Shown here: positions 16,592 to 26,380 of the stretch, piece by piece
Position numbering within the stretch: the first letter of the stretch is position 1
Layout of the letters: each line of letters starts with the position of its first letter
Source of the DNA: Limosilactobacillus frumenti DSM 13145
GTDB taxonomy: Bacteria > Bacillota > Bacilli > Lactobacillales > Lactobacillaceae
Assembly (NCBI RefSeq): GCF_001436045.1
Contig: NZ_AZER01000024.1
Coordinates: 27,935 to 91,934, forward strand
Direction of reading: 5' to 3'
Length of the DNA stretch: 64,000 nt
Notes under the pieces: generated by a model
The model's input: only the letters and a program-made list of their open reading frames with translations
Database searches by the model: none
Told to the model about the DNA's origin: nothing
Program-made: the position numbers and the translations under genes

Positions 16592-17710
16592 ATGAGTGAT
16601 TATGATTATTTAGTTGTTGGAGCCGGTTTGTTCGGTGCAACTTTTGCTTATGAGGCCGCCAAGCGTGGCAAGCATGTTATGGTGATTGAAAAGCGTGACC
16701 ATATTGCAGGCAACGTTTATACAGAAGAAGTGGATGGCATTCAAGTCCACAAATATGGTGCCCATATTTTTCATACTTCTAACAAACATATTTGGCAATA
16801 TGTAAACCAATTTGCTGAGTTTAATCGCTATACTAATAGTCCAATCGCTAACTATAAAGGCCAAATCTACAACTTGCCTTTCAATATGAATACTTTTAAT
16901 GAAATGTGGGGTACTCACACGCCGGAAGAAGCGCGAGCCAAGATTGACGAACAACGTCGAGAAATGGCTGGAAAACAACCTCAAAATCTCGAAGAACAGG
17001 CTATTTCTCTCATTGGGCGTGATATCTATGAAAAACTCATTAAGGGCTACACTGAGAAGCAATGGGGGCAAAAGGCAACCGCATTGCCTGCTTTCATCAT
17101 TCGCCGTCTGCCAGTTCGATTAACTTATAATAACAACTATTTTAACGATGACTATCAGGGCATTCCAATTGGTGGTTACACCCAGATCGTTGAGAAAATG
17201 TTAGCCAGTGATTTGATTGACGTTGAAACTGGCGTTGACTTCTTTGATCATAAACAGGACTATCTTTCAAAATATCCTAGGATTTTATTTACTGGAACGA
17301 TTGACCAGTTCTTCGGTTATCAGTTGGGTGAACTACAATATCGCAGCCTTCGCTTTGATACTAAAGAACTAAATACTGGTAATTACCAAGGTAACGCGGT
17401 TGTTAACTACACCGATGCAGAAACACCATATACGCGGATTATTGAACATAAACATTTTGAATTTGGTAAAGGTGATAAGGATAAGACAATTATCACTCGT
17501 GAATACCCGGCTGATTGGCACCGTGGAGATGAACCGTATTACCCAGTAAACAATCAGCGCAATAATACTTTGTATACTAAATATCAAGAGCTAGCCAAGA
17601 AACAACCACAAGTTATATTTGGTGGTCGTTTAGGTCAATACCGCTACTACAACATGGATCAAGTTATTGCAGCGGCATTAAAGACTGTTGATAAGGAGTT
17701 TGACAATTAG
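16592..17710 (+). CDS. glf: UDP-galactopyranose mutase
   Basis: Flavoenzyme converting UDP-galactopyranose to UDP-galactofuranose in the cytoplasm, the donor for Galf transferases. The 372-residue product shows the FAD-binding DYLVVGAGLFGATFAYEAAK at the N-terminus, EKRDHIAGNVYTE, KYGAHIFHTSNKHIW (conserved flavin-contacting His), YTEKQWG, FTGTIDQFF, and the C-terminal GGRLGQYRYYNMDQVI, all typical of prokaryotic Glf of 365-385 residues. Followed after 2 bases by wzx. Its presence predicts galactofuranose in the surface glycan. Confidence 0.95.
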   Translation: MSDYDYLVVGAGLFGATFAYEAAKRGKHVMVIEKRDHIAGNVYTEEVDGIQVHKYGAHIFHTSNKHIWQYVNQFAEFNRYTNSPIANYKGQIYNLPFNMNTFNEMWGTHTPEEARAKIDEQRREMAGKQPQNLEEQAISLIGRDIYEKLIKGYTEKQWGQKATALPAFIIRRLPVRLTYNNNYFNDDYQGIPIGGYTQIVEKMLASDLIDVETGVDFFDHKQDYLSKYPRILFTGTIDQFFGYQLGELQYRSLRFDTKELNTGNYQGNAVVNYTDAETPYTRIIEHKHFEFGKGDKDKTIITREYPADWHRGDEPYYPVNNQRNNTLYTKYQELAKKQPQVIFGGRLGQYRYYNMDQVIAAALKTVDKEFDN

Positions 17711-17712
17711 TA

Positions 17713-19140
17713 ATGAAGGTAATTAAAAATTATCTCTATAATGCCGGCTATCAGATTCTAAACATGTTGTTACCGTTAATTACGGTTCCATATATTGCTC
17801 GTGTGTTAGGAGCACATAATGTTGGTATTAATGAATATACTAATAGCTGGGTTACATTCTTTTACTTGATGGGACAAATGGGGATCACCCTCTATGGAAA
17901 TCGAGAAATTGCCTATCATCGAGATGACATTTTTCAACGATCAAAAACCTTTTGGGAAATTGAGTCGTTACAAGTATTAACAATTAGTCTGTCCCTTATT
18001 GCTTATTTAACGGCTGTTCTTCTGTTTAGTACTACTTTTAAGTATTACTTCTTAATGCAAGGCTTGTGGATTATCGCTACGGGAGTCGATGTTTCTTGGT
18101 ATTTCATGGGACTGGAAAACTTTAAGGTAACAGTAGTCCGGAATGCTCTTGTTAAGCTAGCTTCAGTTGTTTTAATTTTTACCTTTGTTAAATCCACTGC
18201 GGATTTGAGTATCTATATTTTGATCTTGGGAGGATCACAATTAATTGGTAATTTGACTCTTTGGCCATACCTTAGGGGAAATATAACCTGGGTACCTATT
18301 CATCAGTGGCGACCATTTAAGCACTTTTACCCATCGCTCCTGTTGTTTATTCCAACGATTACAACGCAGGTATACCTAGTATTAAATCGGATTATGCTGG
18401 GACATATGGCCACCCAAGCTGATTTAGGTAACTTTGGTCAGTCAGATAAGATTGTTAAGTTCGTGCTAGCGATTGTTACTGCAACTGGGACAGTCATGTT
18501 ACCGCACGTTGCTAATCAATTTGCTAAAGGAGACGTTAAGGGGGTACGAAATAGTCTCTATGCCTCGTTTGACTTTGTGTCGTCAATTTCTATTCCGATG
18601 ATGTTTGGTTTAATGGCCATCTCTCACCAATTTGCTCCTTGGTTTCTAGGATCAGGATTTCAGATGTCTGGTGATATCATGTTTATTGAATCTCCAGTAA
18701 TCGTCTTCATTGCTTGGAGTAATGTTACCGGGACTCAGTATTTGATGCCTGTTAATCGTGTTAAAGAGTTTACGACTTCCGTTACTATTGGTGCGGTTAG
18801 CAATATTGTTTTTAATATTTTCTTGATTTCGGCTTGGGGTGCCAACGGTGCTGCTCTTGCCACAGTCGGTTCTGAGTTTCTAGTTACTGCTGCTCAGATG
18901 GTAATGATTCGTAAAACTATTAGTCGACGCAAAATGTTTCGTGAAACCTGGAAATATCTAGTCGCAGGTATGATTATGTTCTTAGTCGTGTACAGAATTA
19001 ATGAAACTATCCAGATGACTATTTCAAATTTAATCCTAGAGGTCGCCGTCGGCGTATTTATGTACTTGACAATGCTCTTTGTTTTGCGTGCTAGTATTCT
19101 AGCCAAGGCAAAGCAAATGTTAAATAAGAATAAGTCTTAA
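17713..19140 (+). CDS. Wzx-type oligosaccharide flippase
   Basis: A 475-residue membrane protein with about 14 transmembrane segments that moves undecaprenyl-PP-linked repeat units across the membrane (polysaccharide biosynthesis, MOP superfamily). Seen: NAGYQILNMLLPLITVPYIA in TM1, the family's early pattern, then ARVLGAHNVGINEYTNS, QMGITLYGNREIAY, and a long repetitive TM series. Its start follows glf by 2 bases, so they form a transcription unit ending at the hairpin at 19196. Confidence 0.9.
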   Translation: MKVIKNYLYNAGYQILNMLLPLITVPYIARVLGAHNVGINEYTNSWVTFFYLMGQMGITLYGNREIAYHRDDIFQRSKTFWEIESLQVLTISLSLIAYLTAVLLFSTTFKYYFLMQGLWIIATGVDVSWYFMGLENFKVTVVRNALVKLASVVLIFTFVKSTADLSIYILILGGSQLIGNLTLWPYLRGNITWVPIHQWRPFKHFYPSLLLFIPTITTQVYLVLNRIMLGHMATQADLGNFGQSDKIVKFVLAIVTATGTVMLPHVANQFAKGDVKGVRNSLYASFDFVSSISIPMMFGLMAISHQFAPWFLGSGFQMSGDIMFIESPVIVFIAWSNVTGTQYLMPVNRVKEFTTSVTIGAVSNIVFNIFLISAWGANGAALATVGSEFLVTAAQMVMIRKTISRRKMFRETWKYLVAGMIMFLVVYRINETIQMTISNLILEVAVGVFMYLTMLFVLRASILAKAKQMLNKNKS

Positions 19141-19195
19141 TGAGCTGTATTACAGTTGTGTGACGTTGCTTTTACATTTTGATAATAAACGTATG

Positions 19196-19239
19196 AATCC
19201 AGTTGAGGGAACAGTATGGTTCTCTTATACTGGATTTTG
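19196..19239 (+). terminator. intrinsic terminator after wzx
   Basis: AATCCAGT (19196-19203) pairs with ACTGGATT (19229-19236), with an inner GAG-GAACAGT/GGTTCTC arm, then TTTGT. Confidence 0.7.
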
Positions 19240-19315
19240 TATTCAATTAGATTAATATTTAATAGAAATTTAAATCTAACACTCGTCCCAAATTTTTAGG
19301 AGGAATCAAATCGTT

Positions 19316-20887
19316 TTGAGTAGTCAGAGTAAAAGATTCAAATTGTATAAGTCAGGGAAACAATGGGTAACTGCCGTGATTGCTTCAATTGCAATCTTTA
19401 CAGGTATCCAAATGACCTCAGCACATGCTGATACTACTGATAACAACTCAATTAACACAACACAGCTGGTAGATAACAACAATAATGAGAAGACGGTTAA
19501 TAACCAAAAACAATTTGTATCAAGCCAAAACCAGCTCACCAATGTAGATACTGAAAATGATCAGCATTTAGTTGATACGAGTAACTTCGTTAATGGGATT
19601 AATAATGTAAACAATAGTACGTATTACTATGACTCATCTAACCATAAATTATTTAATGATGGTTGGAAACAAGATAACAGTAACTGGTATTATTTTAACC
19701 AGGATGGTAAGGCTCAGACCGGTTGGTTTAAATCACAGGCGGGATTGTGGTATTACTTTAATCAAGATGGAGCTGCTCAAAAAGGATGGTATCAGTCACC
19801 GTCATCAAACTTCTGGTACTATTTTGATAATGATAATGCGTGGGCATTAACAGGTTGGCAAAGTATAAACAACCAATGGTACCATTTTGATGAATCAAAC
19901 GCTTGGGCAAATACCGGTTGGTTTAAGTCACAGGTGGGATTGTGGTACCTTTTTGATTCGCATGGGGCAGCGCAGACCGGTTGGTACCAATCACCAACGT
20001 CTGATTTTTGGTACTATTTTGACCCAATTAATGCTTGGGCAGATACTGGATGGCAAAATATTAATAACCATTGGTATCACTTTGACCCAACTAATGCGTG
20101 GGCAAATACAGGATGGTACCACTCAGAGGCAGGGCGTTGGTATTACTTCGACTCAACTAATGCTGATGCTCTAACTGGTTGGTACCAGTCACCTAACTCT
20201 GGACTTTGGTATCACTTTGACGAATTAAATGCTTGGGCGGATACTGGTTGGTACCAATCACCAACGTCTGGTTTTTGGTACTATTTTGATTCTACGAATG
20301 CTTGGGCGGATACTAGATGGCAACGTATCAATGGTCGTTGGTACTATTTTGATCCTACGAATGCTTGGATGTTAACGGGTACACAAACCATTAATGGTAA
20401 GGCTTACACATTTAATGAAAATGGTGCCTGGGCAGATGAATGGGCATGGCCATTCCCACAAGATGGGGAAGGATCCTTTAGTGGAGCACAATTATTTGGT
20501 GTTCATCCTGGTGGTGAATTTCGAATGAATGGATTCCATGATGGACTAGACTTTGGTTCATATGACCATCCTGGCTCAGAAGTTCGCGCAATTCATGGTG
20601 GCACAGTTAAGATTGTTGGTTACACTGCTGGATTAGATTGGTATTGCGTTGTGGATACTGGTGAATATTTGGTTGTTTATCAGGAAGCCTTTGCTAACCG
20701 CAGCAACATTTATGTTCAAGAAGGACAACATATTAATACTGGTGACGTCATTGGTGTTCGTAACACATCTCACGTTCACATTGGTATTACTCGTCAACAT
20801 AACTTCAATATTGCTTTAGCAAACTCGTTCAACAACAATGGGACTTGGCTTGATCCACTGCAAATTATTAAAAACGGTATGAATTAA
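19316..20887 (+). CDS. KxYKxGKxW-leader repeat protein with M23 (LytM) metallopeptidase
   Basis: A 523-residue secreted protein. The leader has KLYKSGKQW at 9-17 and a cleavage site after SAHA (about 38), followed by an Asn/Thr-rich linker and about 13 CW_binding-type repeats (residues about 100-375; motif GWYQS..G.WYYFD..NAWA.TGW). The C-terminal domain is M23: HDGLDFG at about 406-412 supplies a zinc His and Asp, and HVHIG at about 486-490 the HxH ligand, so it should cut peptide cross-bridges in peptidoglycan. TTG start with TAGGAGGA at 12 bases is the least certain part. It is monocistronic between two terminators inside the polysaccharide locus. Confidence 0.88.
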   Translation: MSSQSKRFKLYKSGKQWVTAVIASIAIFTGIQMTSAHADTTDNNSINTTQLVDNNNNEKTVNNQKQFVSSQNQLTNVDTENDQHLVDTSNFVNGINNVNNSTYYYDSSNHKLFNDGWKQDNSNWYYFNQDGKAQTGWFKSQAGLWYYFNQDGAAQKGWYQSPSSNFWYYFDNDNAWALTGWQSINNQWYHFDESNAWANTGWFKSQVGLWYLFDSHGAAQTGWYQSPTSDFWYYFDPINAWADTGWQNINNHWYHFDPTNAWANTGWYHSEAGRWYYFDSTNADALTGWYQSPNSGLWYHFDELNAWADTGWYQSPTSGFWYYFDSTNAWADTRWQRINGRWYYFDPTNAWMLTGTQTINGKAYTFNENGAWADEWAWPFPQDGEGSFSGAQLFGVHPGGEFRMNGFHDGLDFGSYDHPGSEVRAIHGGTVKIVGYTAGLDWYCVVDTGEYLVVYQEAFANRSNIYVQEGQHINTGDVIGVRNTSHVHIGITRQHNFNIALANSFNNNGTWLDPLQIIKNGMN

Positions 20888-20892
20888 TAAAA

Positions 20893-20925
20893 GGGGTTCG
20901 TGGAACTACATTCACGTACCCTTTT
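20893..20925 (+). terminator. intrinsic terminator of the M23 gene
   Basis: GGGT-CGTG pairs with CACG-ACCC, one mismatch, followed by TTTTT. Its T-run is within 20 bases of the next gene's ribosome site. Confidence 0.75.
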
Positions 20926-20941
20926 TAAATGAGGAAAATAC

Positions 20942-22000
20942 ATAAAAAAAAGACGATTTTATTATATAGATATTTTAAATTGTATGGCAATTTTTTTTGT
21001 CTTACTTATGCATGCCGCCCAATTAGCTCATTTTGGTGATAAAACTAACTCATATTTTTTAGCAACCAATTTGGTACAGACAATTTGTATTCCTGCTGTG
21101 TATATATTCTTTATGAACTCAGGTGCAACTTTATTAGACTATCGAGAAAGTAAGACAACTAAATCTTTTTTCATACATAGATTTAAAAGAGTTGTAGTAC
21201 CTTTTGCTTTTTGGACACTTCTGTACTACATATATGATACAAGATATACTGCATTCCCTGGTCCATCATTTCATTCTCATCCTGGGATACATGATTTTAT
21301 TTATGCATTTTCTCATAATCAGATAAATAATATTTTTTGGTTTTTCTATGCCATTATTGCACTATATCTGGCAACACCAATTTTCTCAACGCTAATTCAT
21401 GAACATAAGGCTCTTCTGGCTTCAGTAGTCGTTATTTGGTTTGTCTTTAATGATGGAATTAGTTATGTGGAAGGTCTTACACACTTATCATTATATACAG
21501 AGTATATCAATCAACCATTACTGGCTTCTTCGTACTTAGGATACTTTATTGCTGGTTATTTAATTAGGATAAACTATTTTTCGCACAAGACTGAGAATAT
21601 TTTGATTCTCGTGGGCGTGTTAACATTGTTAATGGGAATTATTAACACATTAATCCAGGGGAAACTTGCATTGTTTAGGAATATAGGTCCATTTTTTTAT
21701 TCAGTTGCAATAGTTTTATTAATTAAGCGCCTAGGGAATCAGATAAAATCAGAATCAGTCTTACATTGCTTTACTGTTTTATCAGGAGCCAGCCTAGGTA
21801 TTTACATTTTGCATCCTTTATTTTATGCTGTTTGTGATAAATTAGTATTTCATGCTAGTGTTAAAGGATGGGATCAATACCTGAGAGTACTTAATAACCC
21901 TATTCATATTTTTGTTTTACCAATTTTTGCATATATAGTAATGGCTACTGCTATTTTGATATTAAAACGGTCGAAAATAGTTAGGACAATACTTCCGTAA
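20942..22000 (+). CDS. acyltransferase family 3 membrane protein with an ATA in place of its start codon
   Basis: O-acetyltransferases of this family modify surface sugars. The frame codes for about 10 membrane segments, with the family hallmark near the N-terminus (FYYIDILNCMAIFFVLLMHA; the His is catalytic) and a conserved RFKRVVVPFAFWTLLY. The in-frame ATG at 20984 is inside this hallmark and removes YYIDILN, so the natural start is upstream. GAGG (20931-20934) lies 7 bases before an ATA at 20942, followed by KKRRFYY; a G at 20944 would give the expected ATGAAAAAA. No ATG, GTG or TTG exists in frame between the upstream TGA (20930) and 20984. Either AUA is used weakly or the gene is start-lost. 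First of a run with licD, GT14 and GT4. Confidence 0.75.
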   Translation: MKKRRFYYIDILNCMAIFFVLLMHAAQLAHFGDKTNSYFLATNLVQTICIPAVYIFFMNSGATLLDYRESKTTKSFFIHRFKRVVVPFAFWTLLYYIYDTRYTAFPGPSFHSHPGIHDFIYAFSHNQINNIFWFFYAIIALYLATPIFSTLIHEHKALLASVVVIWFVFNDGISYVEGLTHLSLYTEYINQPLLASSYLGYFIAGYLIRINYFSHKTENILILVGVLTLLMGIINTLIQGKLALFRNIGPFFYSVAIVLLIKRLGNQIKSESVLHCFTVLSGASLGIYILHPLFYAVCDKLVFHASVKGWDQYLRVLNNPIHIFVLPIFAYIVMATAILILKRSKIVRTILP

Positions 22001-22019
22001 TCAATCATATAGAGGATGA

Positions 22020-22832
22020 GTGAATTTGATAGAACTAACTCATAAAGAGATAAAAGAACGACTATTAAACATATTGATCAATTATCAAGAATTTTGTGAT
22101 GATCATAATCTAAAAATGTATCTTTGTGCTGGAACATTGTTGGGCGCAGTACGACACCACGGATTTATTCCCTGGGATGATGATATTGATGTATGTATGG
22201 ATCGTGACAGCTATAATAAAGTAATGAATATTGCAAAAAAACACAGTGTGTTCAATGGGCATTACAAGATAACAGATTTTCAATTTCATGATTCAAGCTA
22301 TCCGTTCATTAAAGTAGTTGATTTACAAACAAAAATGAGTCAGCAATTTGAGAATGATGAAGCCGATTACTTGTGGATTGATGTTTTCCCAATGGATGGC
22401 TTACCGGCAGACAAACAACAACAAAAGACTTTGTATCGTAAAATAGCAGTTGTCAGAGAGCTCCAAATGTTAAGCTTTGCTAAGGTAGGACAAGGAAGAT
22501 CAATTGCAAAAAAGATCTTAAAACCATTAGTAATACCTTTTGCTAAAATTTATGGTCTAAAACGGGCTAATCGAACTTTGAATAGGCTTTCTCAAACCTA
22601 CGATTTCCATGAAACTGGTTGGATAGGAGACGTAATGTGGGGTGATTATGATAAGGAAACTCTAACTACTGATGACTATTTTCAAAGTACGAAAGTTTCT
22701 TTTGAAGGGCATGAGTTTGATACCATGAAGTGTTGGGATAAATATCTTACCGATCTTTATGGAGATGATTATATGGATGTTCCACCAAAAAGTAAGCAAG
22801 TTAATCATTGCCTTAAGGCATGGTTAAGGTAA
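22020..22832 (+). CDS. licD: LicD family phosphotransferase
   Basis: LicD enzymes attach a phospho-group such as phosphocholine from CDP-choline to glycans. The 270-residue length is typical. The signature is intact at residues about 39-58: CAGTLLGAVRHHGFIPWDDD followed by IDVCMDR, in which the Asp/Glu cluster forms the metal and nucleotide site. Also seen: YLWIDVFPMDG. GTG start with AGAGGATGA; it follows the acyltransferase by 19 bases. Choline kinase, LicC-like enzymes and a BCCT transporter at 31218-35165 make phosphocholine the most likely group, but LicD homologues moving other phospho-groups exist. Confidence 0.88.
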   Translation: MNLIELTHKEIKERLLNILINYQEFCDDHNLKMYLCAGTLLGAVRHHGFIPWDDDIDVCMDRDSYNKVMNIAKKHSVFNGHYKITDFQFHDSSYPFIKVVDLQTKMSQQFENDEADYLWIDVFPMDGLPADKQQQKTLYRKIAVVRELQMLSFAKVGQGRSIAKKILKPLVIPFAKIYGLKRANRTLNRLSQTYDFHETGWIGDVMWGDYDKETLTTDDYFQSTKVSFEGHEFDTMKCWDKYLTDLYGDDYMDVPPKSKQVNHCLKAWLR

Positions 22833-22850
22833 AAGTTTGAGGATACAAAA

Positions 22851-23711
22851 ATGCAGGCAGTTTTAATTATTGCTCATAAAGACGTTGATCAAGTCATTGC
22901 ATTATCAAAAAAGTTAAGTGGAAAATTTAAAGTAATTATTCATTTCGATAAAAAGACCAGTGTGAGTCAACTACAAAGGAAGATGCTTAATAATCTTGAT
23001 GTTGACTACTTTTCTAAAGTAAATGTGAACTGGGGCAGTTGGTCTATTGGTCAAGTTGCGGTTGAACTAATGAATCATGCGATGGCATATCCAGATATCA
23101 CTTATGTACATTTGATTTCGGGTCAAGATTGGCCTTTAAAACCGGTTGATCAAATCTTTAATTTTTATGAAAATAATGACAAGATTTATTTGAGGTATTA
23201 CAAAGCGAAGGGTTGTCGTAAGGGACATGATGATATTATATATTGGCAACAATTTTATTATCCCTTTGATGTAATCAATAGGAGATCATTTTTTGGTAAA
23301 GTTTATAATCGCTTAAGTATCTGGGCTCAGCACTTATTAAGAATTAATAAGTTCAAACGATTAGGTATTGATCTGGAAATTTATAGTGGTGCTAATTGGT
23401 GTGACTTGCCACGTGATGCAGTTCAATATTGCCTACAATATTTTAATAATCATTCCAATTTTCGTAAAATGTTGAAGACTGGTTCTTTCTCAGATGAGTT
23501 TTGGGTACAAACTATATTATGTAATTCTCCAAAATTTATACCTCGTTTAGACTATGACTATCATCGCTTTATCAAATGGGAGCATGTTCATAATAGCTTT
23601 CCGGCAATCTTGGATGAGCGTGATTATGAAAATATTGAAAAGAGCAATGCAATGTTTGGTCGTAAATTTGAGAGCCCATATTCTGATAAATTGCGCAAGA
23701 TGTTGCCTTAA
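22851..23711 (+). CDS. GT14 beta-1,6-N-acetylglucosaminyltransferase-like (core-2/I-branching family)
   Basis: A 286-residue cytoplasmic glycosyltransferase matching the Branch family. Seen: AVLIIAHKDVDQVIALSKKL start, VIIHFDKK, VNWGSWSIGQVAVELMNHA and THLIS-type block VHLISGQDWPLKPVDQIFNF (the conserved SGxDxPL), then YSGANWCDLPRDAVQY and FSDEFWVQTIL. Bacterial members act in capsule and EPS synthesis, adding a branching sugar. It lies 18 bases after licD in the same unit. Confidence 0.85.
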   Translation: MQAVLIIAHKDVDQVIALSKKLSGKFKVIIHFDKKTSVSQLQRKMLNNLDVDYFSKVNVNWGSWSIGQVAVELMNHAMAYPDITYVHLISGQDWPLKPVDQIFNFYENNDKIYLRYYKAKGCRKGHDDIIYWQQFYYPFDVINRRSFFGKVYNRLSIWAQHLLRINKFKRLGIDLEIYSGANWCDLPRDAVQYCLQYFNNHSNFRKMLKTGSFSDEFWVQTILCNSPKFIPRLDYDYHRFIKWEHVHNSFPAILDERDYENIEKSNAMFGRKFESPYSDKLRKMLP

Positions 23712-23728
23712 TAGTAAGGAGAAGCCAA

Positions 23729-24841
23729 ATGAAACGTGTATTAGTTGTCGGGGACTTTATTAGTGGAAGTGGCCTTACTCAGGTTATATATAATGTTTTT
23801 AAACATTTTCCCATAAGTGGATACCAAATTGAAGCTGTTGCGTATGGTAAGGATCCTACCGATTTTACTGATAAACAATGTGCAAAACTAGGATGGAAAT
23901 TATACCGTGTTGTTCCTGTTACGAATAAACCAATTATACATTGGAAATGGTGGAGAAATTTTTTCAAAGTTCATCATTACGATATTGTATACTTTAATTA
24001 CTCTTCTTCATGGAACTATTTGCCATTGGTTTATGCGAGAAAATATGGTCATTCAGGAAAAATTGTTTGCCACTCCCATAATTCATACTATAGTCACGTT
24101 TTCTCTAATCCTATTATGATGAAAGCATTAAATGTGCTAAATAATCATGGTAAGACAGTATTTAATAAAAATGCGGATGTGAAAATTGCAACATCCATTC
24201 AAGCAGGTAAGTGGATGTTTGGTGATAATGCTAATAATGTTCATGTAGTTACAAATGGAATGGATCTGGCAAAGTTTGCCTTTTCAAAAGAACAGCGATT
24301 TATAATAAGACATAAATTAGACTTGTCAGAAGATGATCAATTAATCGGATTTGTAGGGGTACTACAGGAACGTAAAAATCCATTATTTGCATTGGATGTT
24401 TTTCATGAATATCACAAAAAATATCCCAACAGTAAATTTGTTATGTTAGGGAAGGGGCCGTTAAAACAAGAACTTCATAAAAAGATAAGTCTATACAAGT
24501 TAGACCAATGTGTGATTCAAAAAGATTTTGTTCCTGATATTTATTATTGGTATTCAGCAATGGATGCTCTTTTGTTTACAAGTAAGTATGAGGGCTTTGG
24601 ATTAGTAGCTTTAGAGGCACAAATTAGTAAATTACCAGTATTTGCTTCTAATACTAATATTACTAAGATCTTTGCTACTGATTATATATTCAAGATGAAT
24701 GATTTGAATGCTAAACACTGGTCAGACAGATTAGATAGAACACTATCAATTGGTATTTATGATAGAAGAGGAATCGACCCTGCATTACGGGAATTCAGTA
24801 TTGATAGGCAAGCTAAAACTATTCAAAGGTTAATAAATTAA
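23729..24841 (+). CDS. GT4 family glycosyltransferase (EpsF-like)
   Basis: A 370-residue GT-B enzyme. N-terminal domain with VLVVGDFISGSGLTQVIYN, in which the Gly-rich loop aligns with acceptor-binding GT4 members, and KIVCHSHNSYYS; C-terminal donor domain with IGFVGVLQERKNPLFALDVF, VMLGKGPLKQEL and the DALLFTSKYEGFGLVALEAQ block, the GT4 EX7E motif. It closes the licD unit and ends at a bidirectional terminator. The sugar is not predicted. Confidence 0.88.
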   Translation: MKRVLVVGDFISGSGLTQVIYNVFKHFPISGYQIEAVAYGKDPTDFTDKQCAKLGWKLYRVVPVTNKPIIHWKWWRNFFKVHHYDIVYFNYSSSWNYLPLVYARKYGHSGKIVCHSHNSYYSHVFSNPIMMKALNVLNNHGKTVFNKNADVKIATSIQAGKWMFGDNANNVHVVTNGMDLAKFAFSKEQRFIIRHKLDLSEDDQLIGFVGVLQERKNPLFALDVFHEYHKKYPNSKFVMLGKGPLKQELHKKISLYKLDQCVIQKDFVPDIYYWYSAMDALLFTSKYEGFGLVALEAQISKLPVFASNTNITKIFATDYIFKMNDLNAKHWSDRLDRTLSIGIYDRRGIDPALREFSIDRQAKTIQRLIN

Positions 24842-24844
24842 ATT

Positions 24845-24890
24845 AAAAAAGAGATCAGATAGGTTGCATGACGCTTATCTGATCTCTTTT
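24845..24890. terminator. bidirectional intrinsic terminator
   Basis: AAAAGAGATCAGATA and its complement TATCTGATCTCTTTT separate the convergent GT4 and GH25 genes. Confidence 0.9.
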
Positions 24891-24898
24891 CAATTGGT

Positions 24899-26218
24899 TT
24901 AATATTCTTTTATTAGTTGTCCATCAGAGCTAAATTCGTAAAGATGTCCTTCAATGTATTGATCCTCGGTAACAGCTTTACCTGTATTATCAAAATAGTA
25001 ACGATGACCGTTAATATTCTGCCAACCAGTCTTCATTGCCCCATAAAATCCATCATGGGTAGTTTGAAAGTTATAATAGTTTCCATTAATTTTCTGGAGC
25101 CCAGCCAACATCCAAGCGTTATTAGGATCAAAATAGTAGCTATGATTATTAATAGTTTGCCAACCAGTTTGAGCGGCACCATCTTGATTAAAGTAGTACC
25201 AATATCCTGATGCAGGCGATTGGAACCATCCGGTTCTTGCAGTTCCGTTATTATCAAAGAAATACCAATTATCATTAATATTCTGCCATCCAGTAGCATT
25301 TTGACCGTTTACTTCATACTGCCAACCATTATTATATTTCCAAGTACTAATTGATCCAAAAAGTCCATGGTAGTCTACTGAAATATCTAGATCTCCATTG
25401 TATCCAGCAATGCGGCCATGTGAATTGAATTGCCAAGCACCATAATTTTGATTTGTCGAATACGTTGGATTATAGAGATATTGGGCAATCCAGGTGCGGT
25501 TACGACCAACAGTGGAACTTACGTTATAGGTAGCGTCGTAACTAGTTGAGGCATAGACACCATGGTTAGTAAATCCACGATTATTTAGTTGTTGCCAAAA
25601 GCCATTTAAATTATTGGCTATCCCCACATATTTAGTGGAGTTGTCTTCCATATCAGCATAGATCATTGTATTACTGCTAAGTCCAAGATGATTCATTTCA
25701 TTAGCAAGATAGTTAGCTTCAGAAACTGCCGCATTCCATGAATTGAACTTGGCGTAATGGTAAACTTGTACGTTTAATCCAGCATTTCGGGCATTAGTAA
25801 CTTGCTGACCATCATATGGATTGGTGTAATAGGTGCCTTCTGTCAACTTTACAATCGCAGTTTTGACGCCCGCATTTTTTAAGCTAACAAAGTTATTGTA
25901 AGTTAACCCAGCTTGAAATCCTGAAACGTCAACAGCATCTACTCGTGGATAATTTGAATTGCCAATAGGAATTATAGGTGTGCCATCATAAGCTCTTGAC
26001 ACTGCAGATGCAGATTGGGTCGTGGCAGTTGCACTAGTAGTGTTTGAGTTATTAACTAGTACATTATTTGTATTGATGGTATTTGTAGAATTATTTTGCT
26101 GAGTTGTAACAGTATTATAATCAGCGTCAGCTTTGGCATTATTATTAATGAATAGCGCTGTAGACAAAGACAGTAATGCTAAAGTTGAAGCAAAGTAAAT
26201 ATGATTTTTGTAACTCAA
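24899..26218 (-). CDS. GH25 lysozyme with CW_binding-type repeats
   Basis: A 439-residue secreted muramidase cutting MurNAc-beta-1,4-GlcNAc bonds. Ordinary signal peptide (cleavage near residue 32), Thr/Asn linker, GH25 domain at about 92-295 and six or seven repeats from 300 to the end. GH25 marks: AVDVSGFQ with the conserved Asp at about 97, KLTEGTYYTNP (about 124-134) and IYADMEDN near 190, holding the catalytic Asp/Glu pair. Start is TTG behind AGGGGGAC. The layout resembles pneumococcal LytC reversed, with catalytic domain first. It is the only repeat protein here, with its lysozyme domain, that is N-terminally catalytic. Confidence 0.9.
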   Translation of the reverse strand: MSYKNHIYFASTLALLSLSTALFINNNAKADADYNTVTTQQNNSTNTINTNNVLVNNSNTTSATATTQSASAVSRAYDGTPIIPIGNSNYPRVDAVDVSGFQAGLTYNNFVSLKNAGVKTAIVKLTEGTYYTNPYDGQQVTNARNAGLNVQVYHYAKFNSWNAAVSEANYLANEMNHLGLSSNTMIYADMEDNSTKYVGIANNLNGFWQQLNNRGFTNHGVYASTSYDATYNVSSTVGRNRTWIAQYLYNPTYSTNQNYGAWQFNSHGRIAGYNGDLDISVDYHGLFGSISTWKYNNGWQYEVNGQNATGWQNINDNWYFFDNNGTARTGWFQSPASGYWYYFNQDGAAQTGWQTINNHSYYFDPNNAWMLAGLQKINGNYYNFQTTHDGFYGAMKTGWQNINGHRYYFDNTGKAVTEDQYIEGHLYEFSSDGQLIKEY

Positions 26219-26380
26219 AATTGTCCCCCTAGAAAATGATCTAACTGATTATTATACTATTTGATCGTTATTACTTAATTTCACTAATGTTAAATTATAA
26301 TGACAATCAGGCAGTTTTCTTGTCTTGACTTTCGTGATATATTAAGGAGGTTATAAATTACTATATGGGGAAGGAAGAAC

